DNA from: DATDAH01 sp963792205
GTDB lineage: Bacteria; Actinomycetota; Acidimicrobiia; Acidimicrobiales; DATDAH01
Direction of reading: 5' to 3'
NCBI GenBank assembly: GCA_963792205.1
Contig: CAWBVI010000005.1
Span: 1-64,000, forward strand
Length of the DNA stretch: 64,000 nt
Within the stretch, counting starts at the first letter, position 1; every line of letters begins with the position of its first letter. This document shows positions 1 through 8,939 of this stretch, piece after piece. A model generated the notes under the pieces. It worked only from the letters and a program-made list of their open reading frames with translations, searched no databases and was not told the DNA's origin. The position numbers were made by a program, and so were the translations under genes.

Positions 1-253
1 CCGTGGTCTTCCAGGGCACGGTCACCGAGGTGCCCTTCTCGTTCGACTTCACCGTGCCTGACGACGCCGGCCGGACCGGGCTCGATCACCGTGGCGGGCG
101 CCACCTTGCCGTTCACCTCTCGGCACGGCACTGGCCCGTACCGGTTCCGACATCGGTCCGATGATCGGCATCGGCGCCGGCCTCGTGGCCGTGGGCCTGG
201 CTGCCGCCTTCGGCGCTCGCCGCCGCCTCCGCACCGCCGACGCCGTCGCCTGA
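1..253 (+). CDS. C-terminal fragment of a sortase-type surface protein
   Basis: The window opens inside this gene. Its last 41 codons (128-253) read ALARTGSDIGP, then a hydrophobic span of about 20 residues, then ARRRLR and a TGA stop. A TG-containing pentapeptide (LARTG, close to LPXTG), a membrane span and a basic tail are the layout of sortase-anchored or LPXTG-like actinobacterial wall proteins. The sequence before it reads as beta-rich extracellular protein in frame 3 (VVFQGTVTEVPFSFDF), then frame 1, then frame 2, so at least two frame changes fall within about 130 bp. These look like sequencing indels, as in the following genes. The nature of the ectodomain cannot be told. A perfect hairpin follows the stop. 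Confidence 0.6.
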
Positions 254-260
254 TCCCTTA

Positions 261-357
261 GGAGCCGAGCCGATAGGCGAGGCGACCTGGCAAACACAGC
301 GGTGATCGCCAAGCGCAGCTTGGCGATGCCCCCAGGTCGAGCGCAGCAGTCTCAGCC
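261..357. repeat. Dispersed intergenic repeat, copy A (interrupted)
   Basis: Bases 261-289 are identical to 4484-4512, followed by a near-match (caaacacag versus caagcacag). The similarity resumes at 344-357 (13 of 14 bases match 4519-4532). Copy A therefore carries about 44 extra bases, which include the 306-326 hairpin. Both copies lie directly behind a stop codon and have the same orientation. No coding function is apparent. Confidence 0.6.
306..326. terminator. Perfect 9-bp inverted repeat, possible bidirectional terminator
   Basis: Arms tcgccaagc (306-314) and gcttggcga (318-326) pair perfectly around a 3-nt loop. The hairpin lies between the convergent ends of the surface-protein gene and ggt. 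There is no T tract, so a classical intrinsic terminator is not demonstrated; a REP-like element is the alternative. Confidence 0.4.
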
Positions 358-383
358 CCTGCCCGCGCACGCCCTAAGGGGCC

Positions 384-1957
384 TCAGCGCCCCGCCGCCT
401 GACCGATCACCGCCCGGGGGTCGAGCCGCGCACAGGAGCAGGCCGTCGTCGCCGACCTCGATGAGGTGGGCATGGCCGAACCCGGCGCCGTAGCCGTTGC
501 GGGCCACGACGTCGTGGCCCCGCTCCCGGAGGCCGTCCACCCAGCCTGAAGGCGCGTGGTCCTCGACCACCAGGCAGTCAGGCCCGTCCCAGAGCGAGAA
601 CCCGTCCCTCGCAGCCGAGGCATAGAGCACCACCCGAGGGGCCGAGATCACCGGGCCGGGCGCCTGGCCAGCCGCCAGGAAGCGAGCCAGCACCTGCAGC
701 ACGACCTGCGGCTGGCTGTCGCCCCCCATCGTCCCGACCACCGCCCGCAGCCGTCCATGGGCCCGGTCACCAACGCCGGGCTGAGGGTGTGGGGTGGGCG
801 GCGCCCGGCGCCGTACTCCGCCGGGTGACCGGCGAGGAGACGGAACCCGATCCCTCGGTTGTGCAGGAAGGTCCCGGTCGCCGGTTCGACCAGGTGGGCA
901 CCGAAGTCCGAGGCGTTGGACTGGATGAGCGTGACCCCCTGGCGGTCTCCGTCGACAGCGACCACGACCGTGGTGTCGGCCCGGGCGCGAGCCCGGTCCC
1001 TGTCCGGCGGCCCGACGGTCCGGGTCCAGCCGGGCCAGAGCCGCTCCCGTCGGGCCGCGGACGCGAGGATGGTCCCATCGGCGTCCTCGCTGAGCACCTC
1101 GTAGCGGTCGAGGCCACTCAGCCGGGCCGCCTCGGCCAGCAGGTGGGCCCACGCCGCCGCGTCGGGCTCGGACAGCTCGAGGGTGTCGACCACGCCCGCG
1201 GCGGCGAGGATCAGGTAGCCCTGCGAGCTCGGGGGCATCGTCCACACGGTGTGGCCCCAGGCGTCCAGGCCGAGCGGGTCCACCCACCACGGCGGGGGCC
1301 AGGTCGCTTCGACGAACTCGCCCGCACCGAGGGTGAGGAGGCCGGCCCCGAACGCACCGCCGTAGAAGCCCTCGCGCCCGTGACCGGCTACCGCACGGCG
1401 CGCGGCGGCCGTACCCGGACGGTGGAGGCGCTGCCCATCGGCCACGGGCCGGGTCGCCCACTCGTCGACCCCGGGGACCTCGGCGACCATCGGGGCGACG
1501 AAGGCGAGCAGCAGCGAGGCGGGAAAGCCCTCTTCCGCGTGGCGGATCGCCGGGGCCAGGACCTCGGCCAGGGGCAGTCGACCGAAGCGCTCGTGCAGGA
1601 GGCGCCCGTCGACGCAGCCCGGGACGGTCGCGGACCGGATGTCACCGCGGAACGGCATCCGCACGTGGCCGTCGGCCCGCAGGCGCTCGGGATCGGCCCC
1701 GCTCCGGCCCGACCGGCTGCATCGACGGCGTGGGGCGGGCCGGGCCCGTCGTGGACGAGGGCGAAGAGGTCGCCACCCAGGCCGCGAGGTGGGGATCAGG
1801 CCACCGCCGAGGACGGCGTTGGCCGCGTGATGGCGGCGTCGACCGCCGATCCGCCCCGTTCCAGCATGACCAGGCCGGCGGAGGTGGCCAGGTGGTCCGC
1901 GGACACGACCAGGCCGTCCGGGGCGTGCACCGTCGGCGTGTACGGCACCGGGGACAT
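384..1957 (-). CDS. ggt: Gamma-glutamyltransferase family protein, frameshifted
   Basis: Gamma-glutamyltranspeptidases are autoprocessing N-terminal nucleophile hydrolases that cleave glutathione and other gamma-glutamyl compounds, normally outside the membrane. The start MSPVPYTP is followed by the family N-terminus (SAGLVMLERGGSAVDAA). The nucleophile region reads ADTTVVVAVD, where the second Thr of the TT pair is the expected catalytic residue. The small-subunit signature MGGDSQPQ is near the C-terminus, and the protein ends VIGQAAGR. Joined, it would be about 524 residues, normal for the family. At least three frame changes interrupt it (about 1800, 700 and 430). No signal peptide is obvious. 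The start is chosen because a TACGGT hexamer sits 8 nt upstream and the family N-terminus begins here. It is divergent from the oxidase at 1999. Confidence 0.75.
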
Positions 1958-1965
1958 CGCCGCGC

Positions 1966-1971
1966 ACCGTA
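1966..1971 (-). promoter_or_regulatory. Putative -10 (TACGGT) of ggt
   Basis: TACGGT on the minus strand ends 8 nt before the ggt ATG, the TANNNT spacing seen at many starts in this window. No clear -35 was identified. Confidence 0.4.
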
Positions 1972-1998
1972 CTGGCCGCGTGGTGCCACCATTTCCCG

Positions 1999-3327
1999 GT
2001 GATCGACCACCTCCCGCGCCACCTTGGGGCCCGACCGGGTCGTCACGGACCGCGACATCCTCGCGGGACACGTGACCGACTGGACCGGACGGTTCCACGG
2101 TCGGGCGCTGCGCTCGTCGCCCCCGGGCAGACGGGGAGGTGTCGACGTCGTGGCCGTCTGCCGGGCCGGGGGATCGGCCTCGTTCCCAAGGCGGCAACAC
2201 GGGCCTGGTCGGCGGTGGCGTGCCGCGGGCCGGCCAGATGGTGCTGTCGGCCGTCGGGTTCGACGCGCCTCCGACCGTCGACCGTTCGGCCGGGCAGGTG
2301 ACCGCCGGCGCAGGGGTCACGATGGGCGTGCACCGCCAGGCGGCCGACGCCGAGGCTGGCCTACGGGGTCGATCTCGGCGCACGCGACTCGGCCACGGTC
2401 GGGGGCACCATCGCCACCAACGCCGGTGGCCACCACGTGCTGCGCCACGGGATGACGCGCCAGGACGTCGTCGGCGTCGAGGCCGTGTTGGCCGACGGCG
2501 CGTGGTGAGCCATCTCGGTGGACTCGTCAAGGACAACACGGCTACGACCTCGCGGCGCTGCTGTGTGGGTGCGAAGGCACCCTCGGGGTGATCCGGCGGT
2601 CCGGCTGCCACTGGTGCCGTCCGTCGAGGCCACTGACGTGCCCTTGGCGGTCGACGACCGACCCGGCCTCCACGCTGCGCAGTCGCCCGGAGGCCACTCC
2701 CGGACCTCGAGGCCGCCGAGGTCTTGTTCGCCGCCGGAGTGGCGCTGGTGGCCTCGGTGACCGGCGCAGGACTCCTCGGCCCGTCGCCGCCGGTGACCGT
2801 CTTGTTGGAGGTCGAGGGCGCGTCCGACGCCGACGACCGTCTGGCGGAGTTCGGTGGCCGGCATCGACCTCGGCGCGACAGCCGTGGCGTCCGATGCGAC
2901 CGGGCGGTGCGGGCTGTGGCGCTACCGGGAGGCGCACACCGGCCATCAACACCCTCGGACCGCCCCACAAGTTCGACGTCACGCTGCCCGTGGCCGGGCT
3001 CAACCACGAGGTGGGCGAGGTCCGCGACGCGCTGGCGGACCTCGTGCCGGAGGCCCGGCTCTGGGTCTTCGGCCACTCGGCCGACGGCAACCTGCACGTC
3101 AACGTGACCGGCGTCGCTCCCGACGACGAGCGGGTCGACGAGATGGTGTTCCCGCGGGTCGCCGCAGCCGGTGGCAGCATCAGCGCCGAGCACGGCATCG
3201 GGGTGGCCAAGCGGAGGTGGCTGTAGCTGGTCCGCAGTCCGGAGGAGATCGCCACGTTCCGGTCGATCAAGGCCGCCCTCGATCCAGACGAGATCCTGAA
3301 CCCCAACGTCCTCCTGTCACCCACTGA
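1999..3327 (+). CDS. FAD-linked oxidase (GlcD / D-lactate dehydrogenase type), frameshifted
   Basis: A flavoprotein of the FAD_binding_4 / FAD-oxidase C family, which oxidises 2-hydroxy acids such as glycolate or D-lactate. The FAD-binding motifs GGNTGLVGGGVP (about 2195-2230) and GGTIATNAGG (about 2400-2430) are clear. The C-terminal motifs GHSADGNLHVNV and SAEHGIGVAKRRW are clean between 2990 and 3220. At least six frame changes occur. An in-frame TAG at 3223-3225 falls between RRWL and LVRSPEEI, where homologous sequence should continue. The tail then reads ALDPDEILNPNVLL, the usual end of the family. The exact stop depends on frame (3327 or 3375) and meets the 3' end of the convergent phosphodiesterase. 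Length about 440 residues, normal. The substrate cannot be assigned. Confidence 0.7.
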
Positions 3328-4066
3328 CCCCGGGACTGGAGGACGTCCTTCAGGACATGGGGCCGGTCGGTCATGATGCCGTCGACCGAGGTCGAGGAGG
3401 ACGCTGATCGCATCGCGGCCGGGTCGTCGATCGTCCAGACGTGCACCTGGAGATCGAGCCGATGGGCCGCCCGCACGAAGGCGACGGCCGTGACGAGACT
3501 CACCCGCCCGCGCACGGGTACCTGGACACAGCCGCGGGCCGGCCCGGACCCGCCGCGACGCCGGCTCCGGCCGGAAACGGGCCACCTCGCCGAGGGACCA
3601 TGGAGGTCCAGATCCCGGGCCCGAGCGCGGATCGCAGCCGGCGCAGGCGTCGTCGGAGAACGCCCTGCACACCCGGTGACGGTCGCGCCCGTTCGGCGGA
3701 TGACCTCGACGAGGGCGTCGACCGCGCCTTCGTGCTTCGGGTCGATGTTCACCCGACGTCGGGGAAGCTGCCCAGCAGGTCTTCGAGCAGGGGGATGGGC
3801 TCTCGACCGTCGACCCGTGGCTCGCGTACCACCGAGCAGGGCAGCTCGGCGACGCCCTGTGCCGTCGGTGACCCGGTCGAGGCGGTCGTCGTGGAAGGCG
3901 AGCAGGACCCCGTCGGCCGTCACGTGCACGTCGGTCTCGAGGTAGCGGTACCCGACGCGACCGCGTGCTCGAACGCCGGCATCGTGTTCTCCGGCGCGTC
4001 GCTCGCCCCGCCGCGATGGGCGAACGCCAGTGGTCCAGGGTGCTCGAGGAAGGGCCACCGGGGCAT
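3317..4066 (-). CDS. Glycerophosphodiester phosphodiesterase, frameshifted
   Basis: GDPD enzymes hydrolyse glycerophosphodiesters from phospholipid turnover to glycerol-3-phosphate and an alcohol. The N-terminus has the catalytic signature AHRGGASDAPENTMPAFEHA, then YLETDVHVTADG, then LLAFHDDRLDRVTDGTG, covering the HR, E-x-D and H residues of the TIM-barrel active site. VNIDPKH follows, and the C-terminus carries VHVWTIDD and GIMTDRPHVL. The length of about 245 residues is typical of short cytoplasmic members, and no signal peptide is seen. Three or four frame changes interrupt it (about 3960, 3830, 3650, 3390). A TAGCGT hexamer lies 7 nt before the ATG. The 3' end converges on the oxidase gene, and the exact stop is uncertain. 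Confidence 0.75.
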
Positions 4067-4073
4067 CCCGGTC

Positions 4074-4079
4074 ACGCTA
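4074..4079 (-). promoter_or_regulatory. Putative -10 (TAGCGT) of the GDPD gene
   Basis: TAGCGT on the minus strand ends 7 nt before the ATG at 4066, consistent with a leaderless transcript. Confidence 0.45.
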
Positions 4080-4105
4080 GATCGGAGCGAGCGAGATCGG
4101 GCACC

Positions 4106-4483
4106 ATGCCGGATGGCGCCCGGTTCTGGACGGTCGACGAGGCCGACGCCGCCCTCGAGCGGGTCGCCGTCCTGATCCGCCGGGCCCAGGTCGCGGCGGC
4201 GGCCGTGGCCGAGCGGGCGCGGGTGCGACCGAGCAGGTGGCCACCAACGGCCACGGCACCGGCGCCGCGGAGCCGGCCGAGCTGGACGCCGTGCTTCAGG
4301 AGCTGACCGCCGACGGCATCGTGATCAAGGACCTGACCCAGGGCCTGATCGACTTGGCCGCCGTAGCCGACGGGACGGGAGTACTGGCTGTGCTGGTTGC
4401 TGGGCGAACCCACGGTGGCCTGGTGGCATTGGCCCGAGGACGGCTTCGCCGGCCGAACCTCGATCCGCCAGCCTCCGGACTGA
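4106..4483 (+). CDS. DUF2203 family protein, frameshifted
   Basis: DUF2203 proteins are small cytoplasmic proteins of unknown function. The N-terminus ARFWTVDEADAALERV matches the family opening (FTxEEAN-like), followed by an Ala-rich helical stretch. The middle reads ADGIVIKDLTQGLIDL (about 4310-4360), the family's 'gvvvKDl..GLvDFp' region. The last 33 codons, in another frame, read YWLCWLLGEPTVAWWHWPED, the diagnostic C-terminal 'lCWrlGEp.v.wWH' motif, ending IRQPPD and TGA at 4481. Two or more frame changes (about 4225 and 4385) join these pieces. Length about 125 residues, typical. One copy of the dispersed repeat begins directly after the stop. Confidence 0.7.
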
Positions 4484-4532
4484 GGAGCCGAGCCGATAGG
4501 CGAGGCGACCTGCAAGCACAGCAGCCTCAGCC
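4484..4532. repeat. Dispersed intergenic repeat, copy B (uninterrupted)
   Basis: This copy begins one base after the DUF2203 stop codon. It is identical over 29 bases to 261-289 and continues with the 14-bp segment that reappears at 344-357 in copy A. It lies in the leader of the next gene. Confidence 0.6.
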
Positions 4533-4553
4533 TTTCTGGGCACGTCGTGACGG

Positions 4554-4559
4554 TACGGT
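4554..4559 (+). promoter_or_regulatory. Putative -10 (TACGGT) of the SirB1-like gene
   Basis: TACGGT ends 6 nt before the GTG at 4566, as expected for leaderless initiation. Confidence 0.5.
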
Positions 4560-4565
4560 GACCGG

Positions 4566-5241
4566 GTGGAGCATGGGGAGCGGTTCGCCGAGCTGGTGCG
4601 GCGGCCCGACGAGGAGATTCCGCTCGATCTCGCCTGGGCCCTGCTGACGGCCCACGCCCACCCGAGCAGCGATCCCGACGACCTCATGGCGCAACTGGAC
4701 GACCTGGCGGCCGGGGTGCGGGTGCCGACACTCGACGGCCTGCGCCACCACCTCTTCGTCGACCAGGGCTTCATCGGGAACCGGGAGGACTACTACGACG
4801 TGGCCAACAGCTACCTCGACGACGTGCTCGACCGCCACCTGGGCATCCCGATCACGCTGAGCGTCCTGACCATGGAGGTCGGCCGTCGGGTGGGCGTCCC
4901 CGTGGCGGGGGTCGGGCTTCCGGGCCACTTCCTGCTCCACGACAAGGTGGACCCCGACGTGTTCGTCGACACGTTCCGGGGCGACGCGCTTCCTCGATCC
5001 CCCCACGGTCGAGGCGGTGTTCCGGGCCCTGCACGGTGACGACGCCACCCTCGACCCGGCGTGGCTGGAACCGTCACCCCGCGCCGCCATCCTCGTGCGG
5101 ATGTTGGCGAACCTGGTCCACATCTTCGAGGCCCGTGACGATGCCGTGGCCCTGCTGTGGGCCCGGGACCTGCAGGTCACCTTGGCGGGGGCGGCCGGCG
5201 ACGCCACGGCCGAGCTCCGCCTGCGGGCCACGCTCAACTAG
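4566..5241 (+). CDS. SirB1 / transglutaminase-like protein
   Basis: A member of the SirB1 N-terminal (transglutaminase-like core) family, which in most bacteria is of unknown catalytic status. Family hallmarks are visible: DLAWALLTAHAHP near the N-terminus, then YYDVANSYLDDVLDRHLGIP with ITLSVLTMEVGRRVGVPVAG, then GVGLPGHFLLH. The PGHF His matches the fold's catalytic His position, but the usual nucleophilic Cys is not in the 'SxxxxEVGRR' helix, so it is probably non-catalytic. One frame change at about 4990 splits the reading frame; the rest ends LRLRATLN. Length about 224 residues, slightly shorter than E. coli SirB1-like proteins. GTG is chosen because of the TACGGT spacing. It is followed after 9 nt by a small membrane protein gene. 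Confidence 0.7.
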
Positions 5242-5250
5242 GCGCCGGCA

Positions 5251-5665
5251 ATGGCCGCGATCCTGCTGCTCCTGCTGGCCGCGGCGCTGGTGGCGACGGC
5301 GGTCGCCAGTCGTCGCAACGAGCGTCAGCGGCGGGAGGCGGCGGCCACGACCGTCGACCTCGCCACGGACGACGACGGTGTCCGCCGGTGGTTGGCCGAC
5401 GGCCGCGGGGAGCGGTGCGCTGGCCGAGCTCACCGAGGTGGCGGTGCTCACGACCGATGTCGGCGTGCACAAGGAGGACGGGGTGGTCCTCGTGCTCTAC
5501 GGCGAGGGCGAGCGGGGCTGCCTCGTCCCCAGCCAGCTGGCCGTCCAGCACGGCGTGATCGGCCGACTCCACGAGCTGCCGGGCTTCGACGGCCGCCGCC
5601 TGGTCGAAGCCATGGAGCGTCCGCCGATGGCCCGCACGACCTGCTGGCGACGGGCCGACGGGTAA
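5251..5665 (+). CDS. Small membrane-anchored protein of unknown function
   Basis: Starting at ATG 5251, the first 18 residues (MAAILLLLLAAALVATAV) form one membrane span, followed by a basic linker SRRNERQRR and an acidic helix. After a frame change at about 5410 comes a soluble domain: EVAVLTTDVGVHKEDGVVLV, then GLYGEGER-like residues and CLVPSQLAVQHGVIGRLHELPGFD, ending CWRRADG. Total about 137 residues. I do not recognise the family. A one-pass protein with a small cytosolic beta-rich domain is all that can be said. It lies 9 nt behind the SirB1-like gene, so co-transcription is likely. Confidence 0.55.
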
Positions 5666-5668
5666 CGT
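5663..5668 (+). promoter_or_regulatory. Putative -10 (TAACGT) of the acyl-CoA dehydrogenase
   Basis: TAACGT directly follows the upstream gene's last codon (it includes that gene's TAA) and ends 8 nt before the ATG at 5677. Confidence 0.4.
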
Positions 5669-5676
5669 CCGCCGCC

Positions 5677-6866
5677 ATGGGTGCCGAGCTCGTCGACGAG
5701 CGCGTCAAGAACCTGTTGGCCGAGCACGACCCGGCGACCACCGACCCCCGGACCTTCCTGGGCGCCCAGTTCGACGTCGGGCTGGCCTGGGTCCACTTCC
5801 CGGAGGGCGAGGGCGGCCTGGGGGTCGAGCCCCAGGCTCCAGCGGGTGGTGAACGAGCGCTCGCCGCCGCCGGCGGGCCGAGCGCCGCCTGGCGCAACCC
5901 GATCGGCCACGGCATGGGCGCGCCCACGGTCGTGACCCACGGCACCGAGGAGCAGAAGCGCAGCGCTATCTGCGCCCGCTGTTCACGGGCGAGGAGATCT
6001 GGTGCCAGCTCTTCAGCGAGCCCGGCGCCGGCTCCGACGTCGCCGGCGCTGGCCACCCGCGGCCGTGCGCGACGGCGACGAGTGGGTGGTCAACGGCCAG
6101 AAGGTCTGGACCACGCTGCGCCCACGTGGCCCGGTGGGGAATGCTCGTCGCCCGCACCGACCCCGATGCGCCCAAGCACCAGGGCCTGACGTACTTCGTC
6201 GTGGACATGCACGCGCCCGGCGTCGAGGTGCGGCCGCTGCGCCAGATCACCGGCGAGGCCGAGTTCAACGAGGTCTACTTCACCGACGTCCGCATCCCCG
6301 ACGCCGAGCGCCTCGGCGACGTGGGCGAGGGATGGCGCGGTGTCGCTGACCACGCTGATGAACGAGCGGGTCGCCATCGGCGGCGCCGTCGCGCCCCGCA
6401 AGGGCTCCGGGCCCGATCGGCGAGGCGGTCAAGCCTCTGGGAGGAGCGGGCGGATCACGACGATCCCACGCTCCGGGACCGGCTCATGCGGCTGTGGGTC
6501 GAGGCCGAGGTCAACCGGCTCACCAACATCCGGGCGCAGCCAGATGCGGCTCGGTGGGCACGCCCGGCCCCGAGGGCTCGACGGCCAAGCTGGCCTTCGC
6601 CGAGCTCAACAAGCGCATCTACGAGTTCGCCTCGACCTGATCGGTCCGGAGGGGATGCTCTACGGGACCTACGAGATGATCCGGCCCGGCCAGACGGCCT
6701 GGGGGCGGACAGCGTCCAGAAGGCGTTCCTGCGGGCCCGGGCCAACTCGATCGAGGGCGGCACGTCGGAGATCATGCGCAACATCCTCGGCGAGCGGGTG
6801 CTCGGCCTCCCGGCGACCTCCGGGTCGACAAGGACCTCCCCTGGAGCGCAGGTGCCCCGCAGCTGA
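5677..6866 (+). CDS. Acyl-CoA dehydrogenase, frameshifted
   Basis: An FAD enzyme that introduces the alpha-beta double bond into acyl-CoA thioesters. The FAD/substrate signature SEPGAGSDVAGL is at about 6018-6055, then GDEWVVNGQKVWTT and YFVVDMHAPGVEVRPLRQIT. The C-terminal ANSIEGGTSEIMRNILGERVLGLP is the flavin-binding helix signature. The N-terminus (GLAWVHFPEGEGGLGVEP) resembles the FadE subset with a short first helix bundle. At least seven frame changes occur across about 396 codons, again pointing to sequencing error. The ATG at 5677 has TAACGT 8 nt upstream. The chain-length specificity cannot be inferred. The 3' end converges on the phosphatase gene. Confidence 0.75.
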
Positions 6867-6869
6867 CGG

Positions 6870-7442
6870 TCAGCGCGGTGGGAGGTCTCGTTGAGGGTGA
6901 CGAGCGACTTGGCCCCGGTCGGGAGGCGAGCACGCGGCTCACACTCGTGTAGACCGGGACGAAGAACATCAGCGAGTCGAGGCCGAGCATCGCCGACAGG
7001 TACGCGTTGATCACCCCGCCGTGGCAGACCGCGGCGACGGTGCGACCCGGGTTGGCCTCGATGAGGGCGTCGACGGCCTGGACCACCGCCCGCTGGAACT
7101 CGTCCGGGTCGAGCTCCCACTCGCCCCCGGATCAGGGCGTGCCATCGGGGGTCGTCGGCCGCCTTCAGCTCCTCGATCGGGATGTACCACGGGGCGTCGC
7201 GGTCGAACTCGGCCAGCCCGTCGACGACGGCCACGTCGAGGCCGAGGCGTTCGGCCAGGGGCTGGGCCGTCTCGGGCCCGGTGCAGGGGGCTGGCCGCCA
7301 GCACCTCGATGCCGTCGTCGGCCAGCCACGCCGCCAGTGCCTTCGCCTGTCGCCGCCCGTCCTCGCTCAGCGAGGGATCGGCGGGCCGTCGTCGCCCGTC
7401 GATCCGCACCGGCAGCGCGTGACGGATCAGGAGCAGGTCCAT
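6870..7442 (-). CDS. Histidine phosphatase family protein, frameshifted
   Basis: A branch of the phosphoglycerate mutase / histidine phosphatase superfamily. The start MDLLLIRHALPVR supplies the RH phosphohistidine motif, followed by DPSLSEDGRRQA (normally LTxxGxxQA) and ASPLHRARxTA with the conserved Arg. AVCHGGVINAYLSAMLG is the second catalytic His region. About 190 residues in all. Frame changes occur near 7290, 7115 and 6930; with the last resolved, the protein would end ...VTLNETSH.. at the TGA at 6870, as in many mycobacterial relatives. It is divergent from pyk, 58 bp apart. The substrate is unknown. Confidence 0.7.
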
Positions 7443-7451
7443 GGCGGCGGG

Positions 7452-7457
7452 AGCGTA
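7452..7457 (-). promoter_or_regulatory. Putative -10 (TACGCT) of the histidine phosphatase
   Basis: TACGCT on the minus strand ends 9 nt before the ATG at 7442. It lies in the 58-bp divergent region shared with pyk. Confidence 0.4.
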
Positions 7458-7487
7458 CCATCGCCCCCGTCCGTGCCGGGGCCTCGG

Positions 7488-7493
7488 TAGCGT
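7488..7493 (+). promoter_or_regulatory. Putative -10 (TAGCGT) of pyk
   Basis: TAGCGT ends 7 nt before the GTG at 7501, the leaderless spacing. Confidence 0.45.
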
Positions 7494-7500
7494 TGCGCGC

Positions 7501-8939
7501 GTGCGCCGCCGGACGAAGATCATCGCCACGATCGGCCCGGCGTCGGAATGCGGAGGCCGACGCTCTGACGCGACTGATCGACGCGGGCATGGACGTGGCC
7601 CGGATCGGCCTCGCCCACGAGGATCCTCGAGACCGCCCTCGAGCGCTACGACCGCATCCGCAAGGCGTCGGTCGACGCCGACCGGACCGTCGGCATCCTC
7701 GTCGACCTGCCGGGGCCCAAGGTCCGCGCCGGGCCGCTTCCCCGACGGCGGGGTCGAGCTGGCCGACGGCGAACGGCTCCGCCTCGTGCCCGGGTACAGC
7801 GAGAGCAGCCGCGAGGTCGTCGAGGTCGGCTACGAGCGCTCGTCACGGACGTCGGAGATCGGCGACCGGCTGCAGTTCGGCGACGGCGCGGTGGTCATCG
7901 AGGTCGTCGACAAGGACGGCAGCAGCCTGCCGCGGTGATCGCACGGCGGCCGGCTGCTCGGCCGCCCCGGCGTCCACATCCCGTCCGACCGCCTGCGCAT
8001 CGCGTCCCCCACCCCCGAGGACCTCCGCATGCTCGACGCCTTCGTCGAGGCGGGCGTCGACATGGTGGCGGTCTCCTTCGTCCGCTCGGCCCACGACGTC
8101 CGCCGCGTCGGCACCGAGCCCCATCCCCGGGGCCCGCTGTCGTGGCCAAGATCGAGACCCGGGCGGCGGTCGCAGAACCTCGAGGGCATCATCGAGGCCG
8201 CGGGGCGATCATGGTCGCCCGCGGCGACCTCGGCGCCGAGATGCCCGATCGAGGAGCTGCCGCACCTGCAGAAGCACATCATCCGGCACCTGCATCGCCC
8301 TCGGGCGTCCGGCCATCACCGCCACCCAGATGCTCGAGTCGATGGTCCACGCGCCCACGCCCACTCGGGCCGAGGCCTCCGACGTGGCCAACGCGGTGTT
8401 CGACGGATCGTCGGTCGGTGATGCTCTCCGGCGAGACCGCCGTCGGCCACGACCCGGTCGCCGCGGTGCGCGACGATGGCCGCATCGCCGCGCGGGCCGA
8501 CGACGAGTTCGACTACGACGGCTGGGCGCCCCACCTGGCCGACCTCGTCCACATCGAGCGAAGGCGACACGACGCCCGGGTCACCGACACCATGACCGAT
8601 GGCCGCCTGGCGGGCGGCCGCGGAGATGGACGCCGACGCCATCCTCTGCATGTCCCGCACCGGCTTCACCGTGCGGGCGATCGCCCGTTTCCGGCCCGAA
8701 GCGCCAAGTTGCTCGCCTTCTCGCCCGACGAGCGCACGGTGCGCCAGCTCACGATGAGCTGGGGCGCCATCCCCATGATCCTGGAGCAGCGGGGGAGCAA
8801 CGAGGCCATGGTCCGGGCCGCCGTCCGCGGCGCCCGGGAGAGCGGCCACGTGCGTTCGGGCGACACCGTCGTGGTCCTGGCCGGGTCCGACGACCGGTCG
8901 CGTGCCACCGACGTCCTCCGCCTGGTGCGAGTGCCCTGA
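7501..8939 (+). CDS. pyk: Pyruvate kinase, frameshifted
   Basis: Transfers phosphate from phosphoenolpyruvate to ADP at the end of glycolysis. The N-terminus RRTKIIATIGPAS is the classic opening, with GMDVARIGLAH (usually RxNxSH; here Gly and Ala replace Asn and Ser), DLPGPKVRAG, DMVAVSFVRSA, VVAKIETRAAV with the catalytic Lys-Glu, and IMVARGDLGAEMP. ITATQMLESM and MLSGETAVGHDPV follow. The C-terminal domain reads ILCMSRTGFTVRAIARFRPEA and ends VLRLVRVP. Joined length is about 479 residues, normal. At least eight frame changes interrupt it, unlikely for a functional housekeeping gene and therefore probably artefactual. The altered NxS motif marks a divergent PK-like subgroup. Confidence 0.8.

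Noticed and set aside
3267..3375. Long overlap of the oxidase and GDPD coding ends
   Set aside because: It depends on unresolved frame errors at both ends, so the true overlap is unknown.
261..4532. A 4.2-kb composite mobile element bracketed by the two repeats
   Set aside because: No transposase or integrase lies between them and the repeats sit at different intergenic contexts; treated as dispersed repeats.
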